Of a DNA stretch of 64,000 nucleotides, positions 32,192 to 40,684 are shown in pieces. A model generated the notes under the pieces. That model saw nothing but the letters and a program-made list of their open reading frames with translations, made no database searches and was not told where the DNA came from. The position numbers and the translations under genes were made by a program. Position 1 is the first letter of the stretch. The number at the start of each line of letters is the position of its first letter. Source of the DNA: Actinoplanes palleronii (lineage in GTDB: Bacteria > Actinomycetota > Actinomycetes > Mycobacteriales > Micromonosporaceae); NCBI RefSeq assembly GCF_016862315.1, contig NZ_BOMS01000078.1, positions 1 to 64,000 of the forward strand, read 5' to 3'.

Positions 32192-32228
32192 CGAAAAAGG
32201 CGGCCCGCTCAGCAGGCCGCCTTTTTCG
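32192..32228. terminator. Bidirectional intrinsic terminator
   Basis: A 14-bp perfect stem (32192-32205 with 32215-32228, core AAAAAGGCGGCC) has a 9-base loop and a T5 run on one side and A5 on the other. It is the most classical terminator in the window and closes the secretion block against folE. Confidence 0.92.
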
Positions 32229-32243
32229 AAGAACCGCACCCGC

Positions 32244-32819
32244 TCAGCGGGCGTTGATCAGTGCCATCGCCTCGGCACGGACCTTGCCGTCGGTCTGGAA
32301 CGCGCCCCGGACCGCCGAGGTGACCGTCCGCGCGCCGACCTTCCGGATGCCGCGCATCTCCATGCAGAGGTGCTCGCACTCCAGCACCACGATCGCGCCG
32401 CGCGCATCCAGCTTCGCCATCAGGAGATCTGCTATTTGCGACGTGAGGCGCTCCTGCACCTGCGGGCGCCGGGCGAAGACCTCGACCAGGCGGGCCAGTT
32501 TCGACAACCCGGTGATCCGGCCGTTGGTGCCCGGGATGTAGCCGATGTGCGCGACCCCGGTGAACGGCAGCAGATGGTGCTCGCACATGCTCTGCACCTC
32601 GATGTCGCGGACCAGGACGAGTTCCTCGTGGTCCGCCTCGAAGGTGGTGGTGAGCACGGTCGCCGGGTCGACCCGCAGGCCGGCGAAGAGTTCCGCGTAG
32701 GCCCGGGCGACGCGGGACGGGGTGCGTACCAGACCGTCCCGGTCCGGGTCCTCACCGATCGCGATGAGGATCTCCCGGACCGCTTTCTCGATCCGCCCGA
32801 GGTCGACGGCGTCCTCCAC
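32244..32819 (-). CDS. folE: GTP cyclohydrolase I
   Basis: Converts GTP to dihydroneopterin triphosphate, the first step of folate synthesis. 191 residues from GTG 32819. Zinc and catalytic motifs are intact: QSMCEHHLLPFTG with Cys and His ligands, GLSKLARLVEVFARRPQVQE, and ECEHLCMEMRG with the second Cys. The frame stays open for 24 codons upstream to a CTG that overlaps the ftsH stop, so the true start may be earlier. It lies directly downstream of ftsH. Confidence 0.95.
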   Translation of the reverse strand: MEDAVDLGRIEKAVREILIAIGEDPDRDGLVRTPSRVARAYAELFAGLRVDPATVLTTTFEADHEELVLVRDIEVQSMCEHHLLPFTGVAHIGYIPGTNGRITGLSKLARLVEVFARRPQVQERLTSQIADLLMAKLDARGAIVVLECEHLCMEMRGIRKVGARTVTSAVRGAFQTDGKVRAEAMALINAR

Positions 32820-32887
32820 CGGAGTTCCGGTGAGCTTGCCATCGACCAGCCGGGCGGCGAGATAGTCGAGTTCGTCTTTGGTGCTGA

Positions 32888-34918
32888 TCAGTTACTGCCT
32901 TCCACGGCGCCGTTGGAGTTCGGCCCCACGGCAATCTGACCATCCGCCTCGGCCTGCGCCTTCAGCTTCGCCCGCTCGGCGGGCGTGACCACCGGCGGAG
33001 CCTCCGACGGCAGACGCTTGCCGAAGCCGTTGAACGGCGCCATCGGCGCACGCTTCTGCACCCGGGCGCAGATCCGGCTCATGTCGTCCTGGGTGATGGT
33101 TTCCTTCTCCATCAGCTCCAGGACCATGTTGTCGAGCACGTCGCGGTACTCGACCAGGATCTCCCACGCCTCGTCGTGCGCGAGCTCGATGAGCGCACGC
33201 ACCTCCGAGTCGATGTCGGCGGCGACCGAGTCCGAGTAGTCCTTCTCGTGGCCCATGTTGCGACCCATGAAGGGCTCGTCACCGCTGGTGCCGTACTTGA
33301 CCGCGCCCAGCTTCGAGCTCATGCCGTACTGCGTGACCATGGCCCGGGCCAGACCGGACGCCTTCTCGATGTCGTTGCCGGCGCCGGTGGTGGGCTCGTG
33401 GAAGACGAGCTCCTCTGCGGCCCGGCCACCCAGCGCGTACGCCAGGGTGTCGATCATCTCGGCGCGGGTCTGGGTGTACTTGTCCTCGGTCGGCAGGACC
33501 AGGGTGTGACCCAGCGAGCGACCGCGCGGCAGGATCGTCACCTTGTGCACCGGAGCCGAGTGCGGCAGCGCGTAGGCGACCAGAGCGTGTCCACCCTCGT
33601 GGTACGCGGTGATCTTCTTCTCGTTGTCGCTCATCGCCCGGGTGCGGCGCTCGGGGCCGGCGATGACCCGGTCGATCGCCTCCTCGAGGTACTCGTTCGA
33701 GATCGCCCGCTTCTCGTGCCGGGCGGTCAGCAGAGCGGACTCGTTGATCACGTTGGCCAGGTCGGCGCCGGAGAAACCGGGCGTCCGGCGGGCCACCGCG
33801 TCGAGGTCGACGTCGGGCGTGAACGGCTTGCCCTTGGCGTGCACCCGGAGGATCGCCTTGCGGCCCTCCATGTCCGGGTTGTCGACCGGGATCTGCCTGT
33901 CGAAACGGCCCGGACGCAGCAGCGCGGGGTCGAGGATGTCGGGCCGGTTGGTGGCCGCGATCAGGATCACGCCACCCTTGGTGTCGAAGCCGTCCATCTC
34001 GACGAGCAGCTGGTTGAGCGTCTGCTCGCGCTCGTCGTGACCGCCGCCCATGCCGGCGCCGCGGTGCCGGCCGACCGCGTCGATCTCATCGACGAAGACG
34101 ATCGCCGGAGCGTTCGCCTTGGCCTGCTCGAAGAGGTCGCGGACCCGGCTCGCGCCGACGCCGACGAACATCTCCACGAAGTCCGAACCGGAGATCGAGT
34201 AGAACGGCACCCCGGCCTCGCCGGCGACGGCGCGGGCCAGCAGCGTCTTACCGGTACCGGGCGAACCGAAGAGCAGCACGCCCTTCGGGATCTTCGCGCC
34301 CAGAGCCTGGTATTTCGCCGGGTTCTGCAGGAAGTCCTTGATCTCGTGGAGTTCCTCGACCGCCTCGTCGGCACCCGCCACGTCGGCGAACGTCGTCTTC
34401 GGCGTGTCCTTGGTGATCATCTTCGCTTTGGACTTGCCGAAGTTGAGCACCCGCGAGCCGCCACCCTGCATCTGCGACATGAACAGCAAGAGCAGGACCA
34501 CCAGAATGGCGATCGGCAGCAGGTTGATCAGCAGACTGAGCAGGATGTTGTCGCCGGAGACCGTGGCATTGGTCGTCCCGCTGATCCGACCGGCCGTCTT
34601 GGCCGCCTGGACGTCCGCCCAGATCTGATCGGTGACCTCGTAAGGATATTGGGTTTCGATCTTGTCGGTGGTCTTGCCGTTGAACTGTTCGGGATCCTTC
34701 AGGTCGATCTGGAGCGTCTGCTCCTTGTCCTTCTGGACGACCTTCTCGATCCCGGGCAGGTTCAGACGGTCAAGCGCGACCGAAGTGTCCACCCGTTGGT
34801 AGCTCGGACCACTGGTGAAGATCGAGCTCAGCGCCACTACGCCGATGATCACCAGAATGATCCAGACCACCGGGCGGCGGAAGAAACGCGTACGTTCCAT
34901 ACTGTTGTCGGGCGCCAA
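32888..34918 (-). CDS. ftsH: Membrane-bound ATP-dependent zinc metalloprotease FtsH
   Basis: AAA+ protease that degrades membrane and short-lived proteins. 676 residues. Two N-terminal membrane helices (VVWIILVIIGVVALSSIF and ILLSLLINLLPIAILVVLLLL) flank an extracytoplasmic domain. The ATPase has Walker A GSPGTGKT, Walker B FVDEIDAVGR and the second region of homology NRPDILDPALLRPGRFDRQ. The protease motif is HEGGH (residues 440-444; HExxH ligands kept, with Gly where Ala is commonest). TTG 34918 is used because AGGAGG lies 10 bases upstream; ATG 34900 is an alternative without a ribosome site. The extreme C-terminus is short and basic to acidic. Confidence 0.96.
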   Translation of the reverse strand: MAPDNSMERTRFFRRPVVWIILVIIGVVALSSIFTSGPSYQRVDTSVALDRLNLPGIEKVVQKDKEQTLQIDLKDPEQFNGKTTDKIETQYPYEVTDQIWADVQAAKTAGRISGTTNATVSGDNILLSLLINLLPIAILVVLLLLFMSQMQGGGSRVLNFGKSKAKMITKDTPKTTFADVAGADEAVEELHEIKDFLQNPAKYQALGAKIPKGVLLFGSPGTGKTLLARAVAGEAGVPFYSISGSDFVEMFVGVGASRVRDLFEQAKANAPAIVFVDEIDAVGRHRGAGMGGGHDEREQTLNQLLVEMDGFDTKGGVILIAATNRPDILDPALLRPGRFDRQIPVDNPDMEGRKAILRVHAKGKPFTPDVDLDAVARRTPGFSGADLANVINESALLTARHEKRAISNEYLEEAIDRVIAGPERRTRAMSDNEKKITAYHEGGHALVAYALPHSAPVHKVTILPRGRSLGHTLVLPTEDKYTQTRAEMIDTLAYALGGRAAEELVFHEPTTGAGNDIEKASGLARAMVTQYGMSSKLGAVKYGTSGDEPFMGRNMGHEKDYSDSVAADIDSEVRALIELAHDEAWEILVEYRDVLDNMVLELMEKETITQDDMSRICARVQKRAPMAPFNGFGKRLPSEAPPVVTPAERAKLKAQAEADGQIAVGPNSNGAVEGSN

Positions 34919-35137
34919 GCGCCCGGACCCTCCTGATCTGGCGTCCTGGTCACCTCAACGTCAACCGCCCACCGGCGGCTGCCGGAAATCAATTCCCCCG
35001 CTTGGCCGCGGCGAATCACTCCCAGCCCCTCCGGCGCTCGTGACACCACGCCATCGGTCACTCGACCGTACACCGTAGGCACCGCTTGCGAACCCGTGAG
35101 GCCAAGGGGCGAACTCCACGTAACCCCCCGCATTCCA

Positions 35138-35187
35138 GCGTGTTTCAGTAATAAAACGGTTCATAACCACCATTACTGAGAACACGC
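35138..35187 (-). terminator. Long-stem terminator after hpt
   Basis: Arms 35138-35152 (GCGTGTTTCAGTAAT) and 35172-35187 pair over 15 bp with one bulged base. The 19-base loop is AT-rich. It lies 12 bases downstream of the hpt stop. The 11-base word AAAACGGTTCA occurs in the loop (35153-35163) and again across the hpt stop (35192-35202). The rest of 34919-35199 shows nothing else clear. Confidence 0.7.
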
Positions 35188-35199
35188 TGAGAAAACGGT

Positions 35200-35775
35200 T
35201 CAGCTACGGGCGTAGACCTCCGGCTTGAGAACGCCCACGTACGGCAACTCTCGGTAGCGCTCCGCGAAGTCCAGCCCGTAACCGACCACGAACTCGTTGG
35301 GGATGTCGAAGCCCACGTAGCGGACCGGGACCTGCACCTTGACCGCGTCCGGCTTGCGGAACAGCGCCACCACCTCGACGCTGGCCGGCTGCCGCGACTC
35401 GAGGTACTTCATCAACCAGGACAGGGTCAGCCCGGAGTCGACGATGTCCTCGATGACCAGCACGTGCCGGCCGGTGATGTCCCGGTCCAGGTCCTTCAGG
35501 ATGCGGACGACGCCGGACGAGGTGGTGCCCTGCCCGTACGACGAGACCGCCATGAACTCCATCTCGGTGGACGGGCCGTGCCGTCCCAGCGCGCGGGCGA
35601 AGTCGGCCATGAACATGACCGCGCCCTTCAGCACGCAGACCAGGAGAATGCCTTCCGTGGCTTCGGCGTGGTCAACCGAGACCTGCTTCGCCAGCTCATC
35701 GATCTTCTCGCGGATCTCCTCTTCCGAGATGATCACGTGGTCGATGTCGGCTTCGTACCAAGAGCCATCAGCCAT
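35200..35775 (-). CDS. hpt: Hypoxanthine-guanine phosphoribosyltransferase
   Basis: Salvages hypoxanthine and guanine to IMP and GMP with PRPP. 191 residues. The PRPP loop VLVIEDIVDSGLTLSWL (about residues 103-119), CVLKGAVMFMADFARAL and the base-binding VGYGLDFAERYR near the C-terminus are intact. It lies between tilS and ftsH, an order shared with many Gram-positive genomes. Confidence 0.96.
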   Translation of the reverse strand: MADGSWYEADIDHVIISEEEIREKIDELAKQVSVDHAEATEGILLVCVLKGAVMFMADFARALGRHGPSTEMEFMAVSSYGQGTTSSGVVRILKDLDRDITGRHVLVIEDIVDSGLTLSWLMKYLESRQPASVEVVALFRKPDAVKVQVPVRYVGFDIPNEFVVGYGLDFAERYRELPYVGVLKPEVYARS

Positions 35776-35840
35776 GGGACTAAGCCTGCCGCATGGAGGT
35801 TACCGTTCGTGAAACGGGGCCTGTTTCCGATCCCGATCGC

Positions 35841-36815
35841 TCACTTGATATGGGCCGGAACCACCCGAACGAGGTCACTTCCCCGCCGTTCGACGCCGAT
35901 TCCGGCCGGCAGGAAGACCGAACCCTGCCCGTGCCAGCCGGTCACCAGGGCGTCCAGGGCTATCACGTGCGAGTACGCCAGCGCCCCACCCGGCGCTCCC
36001 AGCTCCCGAGCCCACCGGTGCAACACCCGTCCCCGGACCGCGGCGAGCAGCCCGGCCAGCACCGGCACCGACAGCCCGGCGGCCGAGCGGGACTGCTCCA
36101 GGGCGGCGGCGGCCAGCTCGTCCAGCGCCGCGTTGTCCACCGCGACGAGCGCGGCGGTCCGGGCCAGGTTGCCCACCACGGCCGGGCCCAGCTCGGCCAC
36201 CAGGGTGGGCAGCGCGGTCCCACGGACCCGGGACCGGGCGTACGCCGGATCGGTGTTGTGCGGGTCCTCCCAGGGCGCCAGGCCCAGGGCGGCGCAGGCC
36301 TTGCGGGTGTCCGCCCGGGCCACGTCGAGCAGCGGCCGGCGGAACACCCCGCGCCGCTCCGGCATACCGGACAGCCCACGCGGGCCGGCCCCGCGGGCCA
36401 GCGCCAGCAGCACCGTCTCGGCCTGGTCGTCGCGGGTGTGCCCGAGCAGCACGGCGGCCGCGCCGAACTCACCGGCGGCGGCCTCGAGGGCCTCGTAGCG
36501 GGCGGTCCGGGCGGCGGCCTCGGGGCCACCGGGCCGGCCGGCCACCGTGACGGTGGACACCCGCACCGGGTCGAAGCCGGCGTCCCGGGCCCAGGCCGCC
36601 ACCGACCGGGCCCGGCGGTCCGAGCCCTCCTGCAGCCCGTGATCCACCGTGACCAGGCCGGCTCGGCCCAGCACGAACCGGGCCGCGGCGGCCAGCGACA
36701 GCGAATCCGCCCCGCCCGAGCAGGCGACCAGCACCAGGGCGTCCGTCGGCAGGTCGGCCAGGCAGCGGCGGACCGCCGAGCGGACCGCGGCGACCGGCGC
36801 CGGGATCCGGGCCAC
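35841..36815 (-). CDS. tilS: tRNA(Ile)-lysidine synthetase
   Basis: Modifies C34 of the CAU-anticodon tRNA-Ile to lysidine so that it reads AUA. 324 residues. The PP-loop ATP motif ACSGGADSLSL lies at about residues 31-41, with HTRDDQAETVLLALARG and the helical tRNA-binding region following. It is shorter than the E. coli enzyme, as is usual in actinobacteria. The GTG start is 2 bases after the metalloprotease gene's stop, so they are co-transcribed. Confidence 0.95.
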   Translation of the reverse strand: MARIPAPVAAVRSAVRRCLADLPTDALVLVACSGGADSLSLAAAARFVLGRAGLVTVDHGLQEGSDRRARSVAAWARDAGFDPVRVSTVTVAGRPGGPEAAARTARYEALEAAAGEFGAAAVLLGHTRDDQAETVLLALARGAGPRGLSGMPERRGVFRRPLLDVARADTRKACAALGLAPWEDPHNTDPAYARSRVRGTALPTLVAELGPAVVGNLARTAALVAVDNAALDELAAAALEQSRSAAGLSVPVLAGLLAAVRGRVLHRWARELGAPGGALAYSHVIALDALVTGWHGQGSVFLPAGIGVERRGSDLVRVVPAHIK

Positions 36816-36817
36816 GG

Positions 36818-37876
36818 TCAGTCGAGCGCGGCGTGCGAGCCGTGGACCCGGGTCACCCAGGCGTCCGGGTCACCCAGCTCCTCCAGCCAGGGCAGGGTCA
36901 GCGGCGACTCGAAGATCTTGTTGAAGCCGTCCATGCCGACCCGCTCGACCACGCCGTGCACGAACTTGTGGCCCTCCGCGTACTGCCGCATCTTGACCTC
37001 GATGCCGAGCAGCCGGCGGATGGTCTTCTCCAGCGGGTTGCCGGACTCCCGGCGGCGGTTGAACTTGGCCCGGATCGACTCGACACTGGGGATCACCTCG
37101 GGGCCGACGCCGTCCATCACGAACTCGGCGTGCCCCTCCAGCAGGGTCATCAGCGCGGTCAGCCGGTCCAGCACGGCTTTCTGCCCGGGGGTCTGCACGA
37201 TGTCCAGCACCGAGGCCCGGCTCTCCGGGTCGCGCAGCGCCTCGGAGAGCGTGCCGACACCGCGCCGCACCCGCTCCAGCAGGTGCTCGCCGCCCTGCGA
37301 GGCGTCGACGAACGCCTGCACCTGGCCGAGGAAATAACCCCGCATCCAGGGCACCGCGGTGAACTGGGTGCGGTGGGTCACCTCGTGCAGGCAGACCCAG
37401 AGCCGGAAGTCCCGCGGATCCGCGCCGATCTTGCGCTCGACCTCGACGATGTTCGGCGCGTTGAGCAGCAGCTGGCCGGGGTCGCCGGAGAACACCTCGT
37501 ATTGCCCGAGGACGCGGCCGGAGAGATAGGCCAGGATCGTGCCGGCCTGCACGCCGGTCACCCGGGAGCCGATCGCGTCGGCGAACGCTCCGGGCTGTTT
37601 GTCGCCGGAGAGCTTGGTGACCAGCGGAGTGATCACCTGCTGGAGGCCGGCGATGTTCACCTTCGCCCAGTCGCGGCGGTCCACCACCCGCACCGGTGGA
37701 ACCGCGACCTGCGAGATCAGGCCGGTGTATGCCGCCACGTGGCCGGCTGCCTGATCGGTCAGCTCCCGCAGCTCGGACACCACCTGAGCGGCCTCGTCAT
37801 AAGAGACCGCCGGGCCGGATTTGGAGAGCGCGCCAGCGGTCGCGGCGGCCAGATCCCAGTCTACGAACTGCGCCAT
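36818..37876 (-). CDS. Zinc-dependent metalloprotease (DUF2342 family)
   Basis: 352 residues from ATG 37876 (MAQFVDWDLAAATAG). The zinc motif HEVTH is visible in VCLHEVTHRTQF, and EGHAEFVMDGVG further on likely supplies the third ligand (Glu). The family is widespread in actinobacteria in this position between tilS and dacB; substrate unknown. No signal peptide is seen. A longer frame to 37936 exists, but the extension looks non-coding. Confidence 0.85.
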   Translation of the reverse strand: MAQFVDWDLAAATAGALSKSGPAVSYDEAAQVVSELRELTDQAAGHVAAYTGLISQVAVPPVRVVDRRDWAKVNIAGLQQVITPLVTKLSGDKQPGAFADAIGSRVTGVQAGTILAYLSGRVLGQYEVFSGDPGQLLLNAPNIVEVERKIGADPRDFRLWVCLHEVTHRTQFTAVPWMRGYFLGQVQAFVDASQGGEHLLERVRRGVGTLSEALRDPESRASVLDIVQTPGQKAVLDRLTALMTLLEGHAEFVMDGVGPEVIPSVESIRAKFNRRRESGNPLEKTIRRLLGIEVKMRQYAEGHKFVHGVVERVGMDGFNKIFESPLTLPWLEELGDPDAWVTRVHGSHAALD

Positions 37877-37921
37877 GCAGCCGACAGTACCCGCGCGACT
37901 CCACAGCGCACTCCGGAGAAA

Positions 37922-37964
37922 CCCCGAGGCCGGCACCCCCGCTCAGGGTGTAACCGGCCCCGGG
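37922..37964 (-). terminator. Imperfect hairpin after dacB
   Basis: Outer arms around CGAGGCCGG and CCGGCCCCGG and inner arms CACCC/GGGTG form a nested stem immediately after the dacB stop, in the short gap before the metalloprotease gene. Confidence 0.5.
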
Positions 37965-39911
37965 TCAGGAGCAGCCGCAGGCCACCAGCCGGGCCGCGAC
38001 CTTGTCCAGCGCCGCCTTCGCGGTGGACGAGTCCGACGTCGCGCTCGCCATGATCGCGAAGGCGAGCACCCGCCCGTCCTTGGTGACGAGCACCCCGGCG
38101 AGGGTGTTCACCCCGCTCAGCGTGCCGGTCTTGGCCCGGACCACCCCCTGGGCGGCCTGGTTCGGGCTGGGCGTGGCGAACCGGGTCCGCAGCGTGCCGG
38201 ACCAGCCGGCCACCGGCAGGCCGTTGAACATCGCGGAGAGCTCCGGCTTGGTGCCGCCGGCCGCCAGGGCCAGGGTCTGCACCAGCAGGGACGGGCTGAT
38301 GCCGTTGTGCCGGGACAGGCCGCTGGCGTCGTAGAGGTCCGCCTCGTCGCCGTTGAGGCCCAGCTCGCGCAGCTTGTTGATCATCGCTTCGGCGGTGCCG
38401 TCGAAGCTGGCCTCGTCGCCGGCGGCCAGCGCCACCTGGCGGCCCATCGTCTCCGCGATGGTGTTGTCGCTCTGCTGCAGCATCCAGTCCAGGACCTGCA
38501 CCAGCGGCGGCGACTCGACCTTGCCCAGCTCCTGCCCGGCGGTGATCTCCCCGGTCGCGGGCGCGCTCGCCGGGGCGCTCGCCGACGCGGACGCGGTGTC
38601 ACCGGCCGCGGCCGGCGCGGTGCCCTTGCGGACCTTCTCCGACGCGACGCCGAGCTGGTTGGCGAAGGCCCGGCCGGCCGCCATCGCCGGATCGGTGAAC
38701 CGCGGGTCGCCGCCGGTCTCGTTGTGCACCGGCGTGATCCGCCCGGCGTTGGTCATCAGCGCCTGGATCCGGGCGACCTGGCCGTTCGGCGAGATGTCGC
38801 TCGAGTCCCAGCCGACCGCCGTGTCCGAGCCGCTGAACAGCGAGATGTCCACGGTCACCCGGGTGATCGGGGTGTCGCCCATCGCCTTCTTCACCTGCGC
38901 GGCCAGCTTGTCCAGCCGGGCCGCGCCGGGGAACTGCCCCTTCGCGTTGATCGCCAGGGTCGGGTCGCCGCCCCCGATGATCACCACCTCGCCGGGCTTC
39001 TCGCCGGCCACCACCCGGGTGGCCAGCCGGTAGGCCGGTCCGCGGGCGGCCAGCGCGGTCACCGCGGTGAGCAGCTTGGTGGTCGACGCCGGTGTGGTCG
39101 GGATGTCGGCGTTCTTTGCGTAGAGCACCTGCGCCGAGGACACGTCGAGCACCGAGACGTGCACCGTCGAGCCGAGCGCGGACGAGTTCACCAGCGGGTC
39201 GAGGGCCTCCTTGACCGCGGCCTCGTTCGGGGCGTCGCCCTGGCCGGCCGCGGCGACCAGCACCGGGGTGGGCGCCGGGTCCGGGGTGGTGGCCACCGGC
39301 GCGGGCGTGGCCGGGTCGTCGCCGAACCAGCCGGCGATCGGGCCGGGACGCGCCACCAGGCCGACGAGCGCGACCGCGGCCAGCACGGCGGCGACCGCGA
39401 CGACGGCGATCAGTTTCGTCCGGGAAGGGCTTTTCGCCGCAGCGGTCTCGCCGGCGGCGGGTTTTGCCGGGGAAGCGGCCGGTGCCCGGACCGCCGCGGT
39501 GGGCGCGGCCGCTGCCGGACGCGCGGTGTTCAACGGGACAGAGGCTTTTCCGTACGCACCGACGGCCGGCGCCTCGGCCGGCTTCGCCGGGACAACCGGC
39601 TGGATCGGCGGAAGCTGCTGGGTCGGCTGGGACGGCTGGGCAGACTGGGACGGCTGAACCTGCTGGAGCTGCTGGGTCGGTGGCGCCGCCGGAAACTGCG
39701 GAACCACGGGCCAGGCCGGGCTGCCGGATGGCACACTGGCCCGACCCGGGGTGTTCAAATCGGGAGGATTCGGGACACCGGGCCACGGAGTGCCTGGCGG
39801 GGACGCGGGCACAGCGGCTCGACCGGGCTGCCCGTTACCGGAATCCGGCCGCGACGACCCGTCCGACACGCCGTCGTCGCCCGGACCGTTCTGTGAATCT
39901 TGCCTCGTCAC
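37965..39911 (-). CDS. dacB: D-alanyl-D-alanine carboxypeptidase/endopeptidase (PBP4, peptidase S13)
   Basis: Trims peptidoglycan stem peptides outside the membrane. 648 residues from GTG 39911, where AGGAGG lies about 5 bases upstream. The N-terminal 165 residues are a disordered Pro/Ala/Gln-rich cytoplasmic segment, then a membrane helix (LIAVVAVAAVLAAVALVGLVA). The catalytic domain has SxxK as STTK (in TPASTTKLLTA), SxN as SDN (in QQSDNTIAE) and KTG (in RAKTGTLSGV). Peptidase S13's large insertion between the first two motifs is present. The long disordered head is unusual for the family but common in this genus. Confidence 0.93.
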   Translation of the reverse strand: MTRQDSQNGPGDDGVSDGSSRPDSGNGQPGRAAVPASPPGTPWPGVPNPPDLNTPGRASVPSGSPAWPVVPQFPAAPPTQQLQQVQPSQSAQPSQPTQQLPPIQPVVPAKPAEAPAVGAYGKASVPLNTARPAAAAPTAAVRAPAASPAKPAAGETAAAKSPSRTKLIAVVAVAAVLAAVALVGLVARPGPIAGWFGDDPATPAPVATTPDPAPTPVLVAAAGQGDAPNEAAVKEALDPLVNSSALGSTVHVSVLDVSSAQVLYAKNADIPTTPASTTKLLTAVTALAARGPAYRLATRVVAGEKPGEVVIIGGGDPTLAINAKGQFPGAARLDKLAAQVKKAMGDTPITRVTVDISLFSGSDTAVGWDSSDISPNGQVARIQALMTNAGRITPVHNETGGDPRFTDPAMAAGRAFANQLGVASEKVRKGTAPAAAGDTASASASAPASAPATGEITAGQELGKVESPPLVQVLDWMLQQSDNTIAETMGRQVALAAGDEASFDGTAEAMINKLRELGLNGDEADLYDASGLSRHNGISPSLLVQTLALAAGGTKPELSAMFNGLPVAGWSGTLRTRFATPSPNQAAQGVVRAKTGTLSGVNTLAGVLVTKDGRVLAFAIMASATSDSSTAKAALDKVAARLVACGCS

Positions 39912-40063
39912 ACGCCCCTCCTCGCCTGTGGCGTCAGACTTAGGGGAGACTAGCGACATCCGGCACACCGTTGCGCGCGGATCCTGCGGGCCTGCTTCCA
40001 TTCCCCCGCTTCCCGCCCGGCGGCCCGGTCTAATCAGCGGGCAAGCATAAGGGGAGCGACATA

Positions 40064-40567
40064 ATGGATTTCGACGTTCTGGTTGAGATCCCCAAGGGGC
40101 AGCGCAACAAGTACGAGGTGGACCACAAGACCGGGCGCATCCGGCTGGACCGGACCCTCTTCACGGCCACCCAGTATCCCGCCGACTACGGCTTCATCGA
40201 GGGCACCCTGGGCCAGGACGGCGACCCGCTCGACGCGCTGGTGCTGATCCAGGAGCCGACGTTCCCTGGTTGTCTGGTCCGGTCCCGCGCGATCGGCATG
40301 TTCCGGATGAGCGACGAGAAGGGCCGCGACGACAAGGTCCTCTGCGTGCCGTTCGAGGACCCGCGTCAGGAGCACCTGCGGGACATCCACCACCTGGGCG
40401 AGTTCGACCGGATGGAAATCCAGCACTTCTTCACGGTCTACAAGGACCTGGAGCCCGGCAAGTCGGTCGAGGGCGCGACCTGGGTCGGCCGGGTCGAGGC
40501 GGAAGCCGAGATCCGCGCGTCCTTCAAGCGCGCCGAGGCCGAGGAAGCCGAAGAGGGAGCGCACTGA
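40064..40567 (+). CDS. ppa: Inorganic pyrophosphatase
   Basis: Hydrolyses pyrophosphate to drive biosynthetic reactions. 167 residues, family I. VEIPKGQRNKYEVDHKTG, then FPADYGFIEGTL-type PADYGFIEGTL and the metal site DGDPLDALVL (three Asp) are intact. AAGGGGAG precedes the ATG. It diverges from dacB and ends before a perfect 17-bp terminator. Confidence 0.97.
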   Translation: MDFDVLVEIPKGQRNKYEVDHKTGRIRLDRTLFTATQYPADYGFIEGTLGQDGDPLDALVLIQEPTFPGCLVRSRAIGMFRMSDEKGRDDKVLCVPFEDPRQEHLRDIHHLGEFDRMEIQHFFTVYKDLEPGKSVEGATWVGRVEAEAEIRASFKRAEAEEAEEGAH

Positions 40568-40593
40568 CCGCTCGCTCCCCCACACACCGCTGA

Positions 40594-40633
40594 CGACCGC
40601 ACCTGCGGGGCTCCGGCCCCGCAGGTGCGGTCG
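40594..40633. terminator. Perfect bidirectional hairpin between ppa and eccD
   Basis: 17-bp perfect arms (40594-40610 and 40617-40633, core CACCTGCGGGG) with loop ctccgg. Confidence 0.85.
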
Positions 40634-40684
40634 TATGGCCATGTTCCGGCCTGACTCTCCTCCGCTTTCCGTGGGCAGAATCGG

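Noticed and set aside
19237..32243. Integrated plasmid or ICE with att sites
   Set aside because: No integrase, excisionase, replication gene, relaxase or tRNA target is present, and I found no flanking direct repeat by eye. A search for short repeats beyond 20 bp would be decisive.
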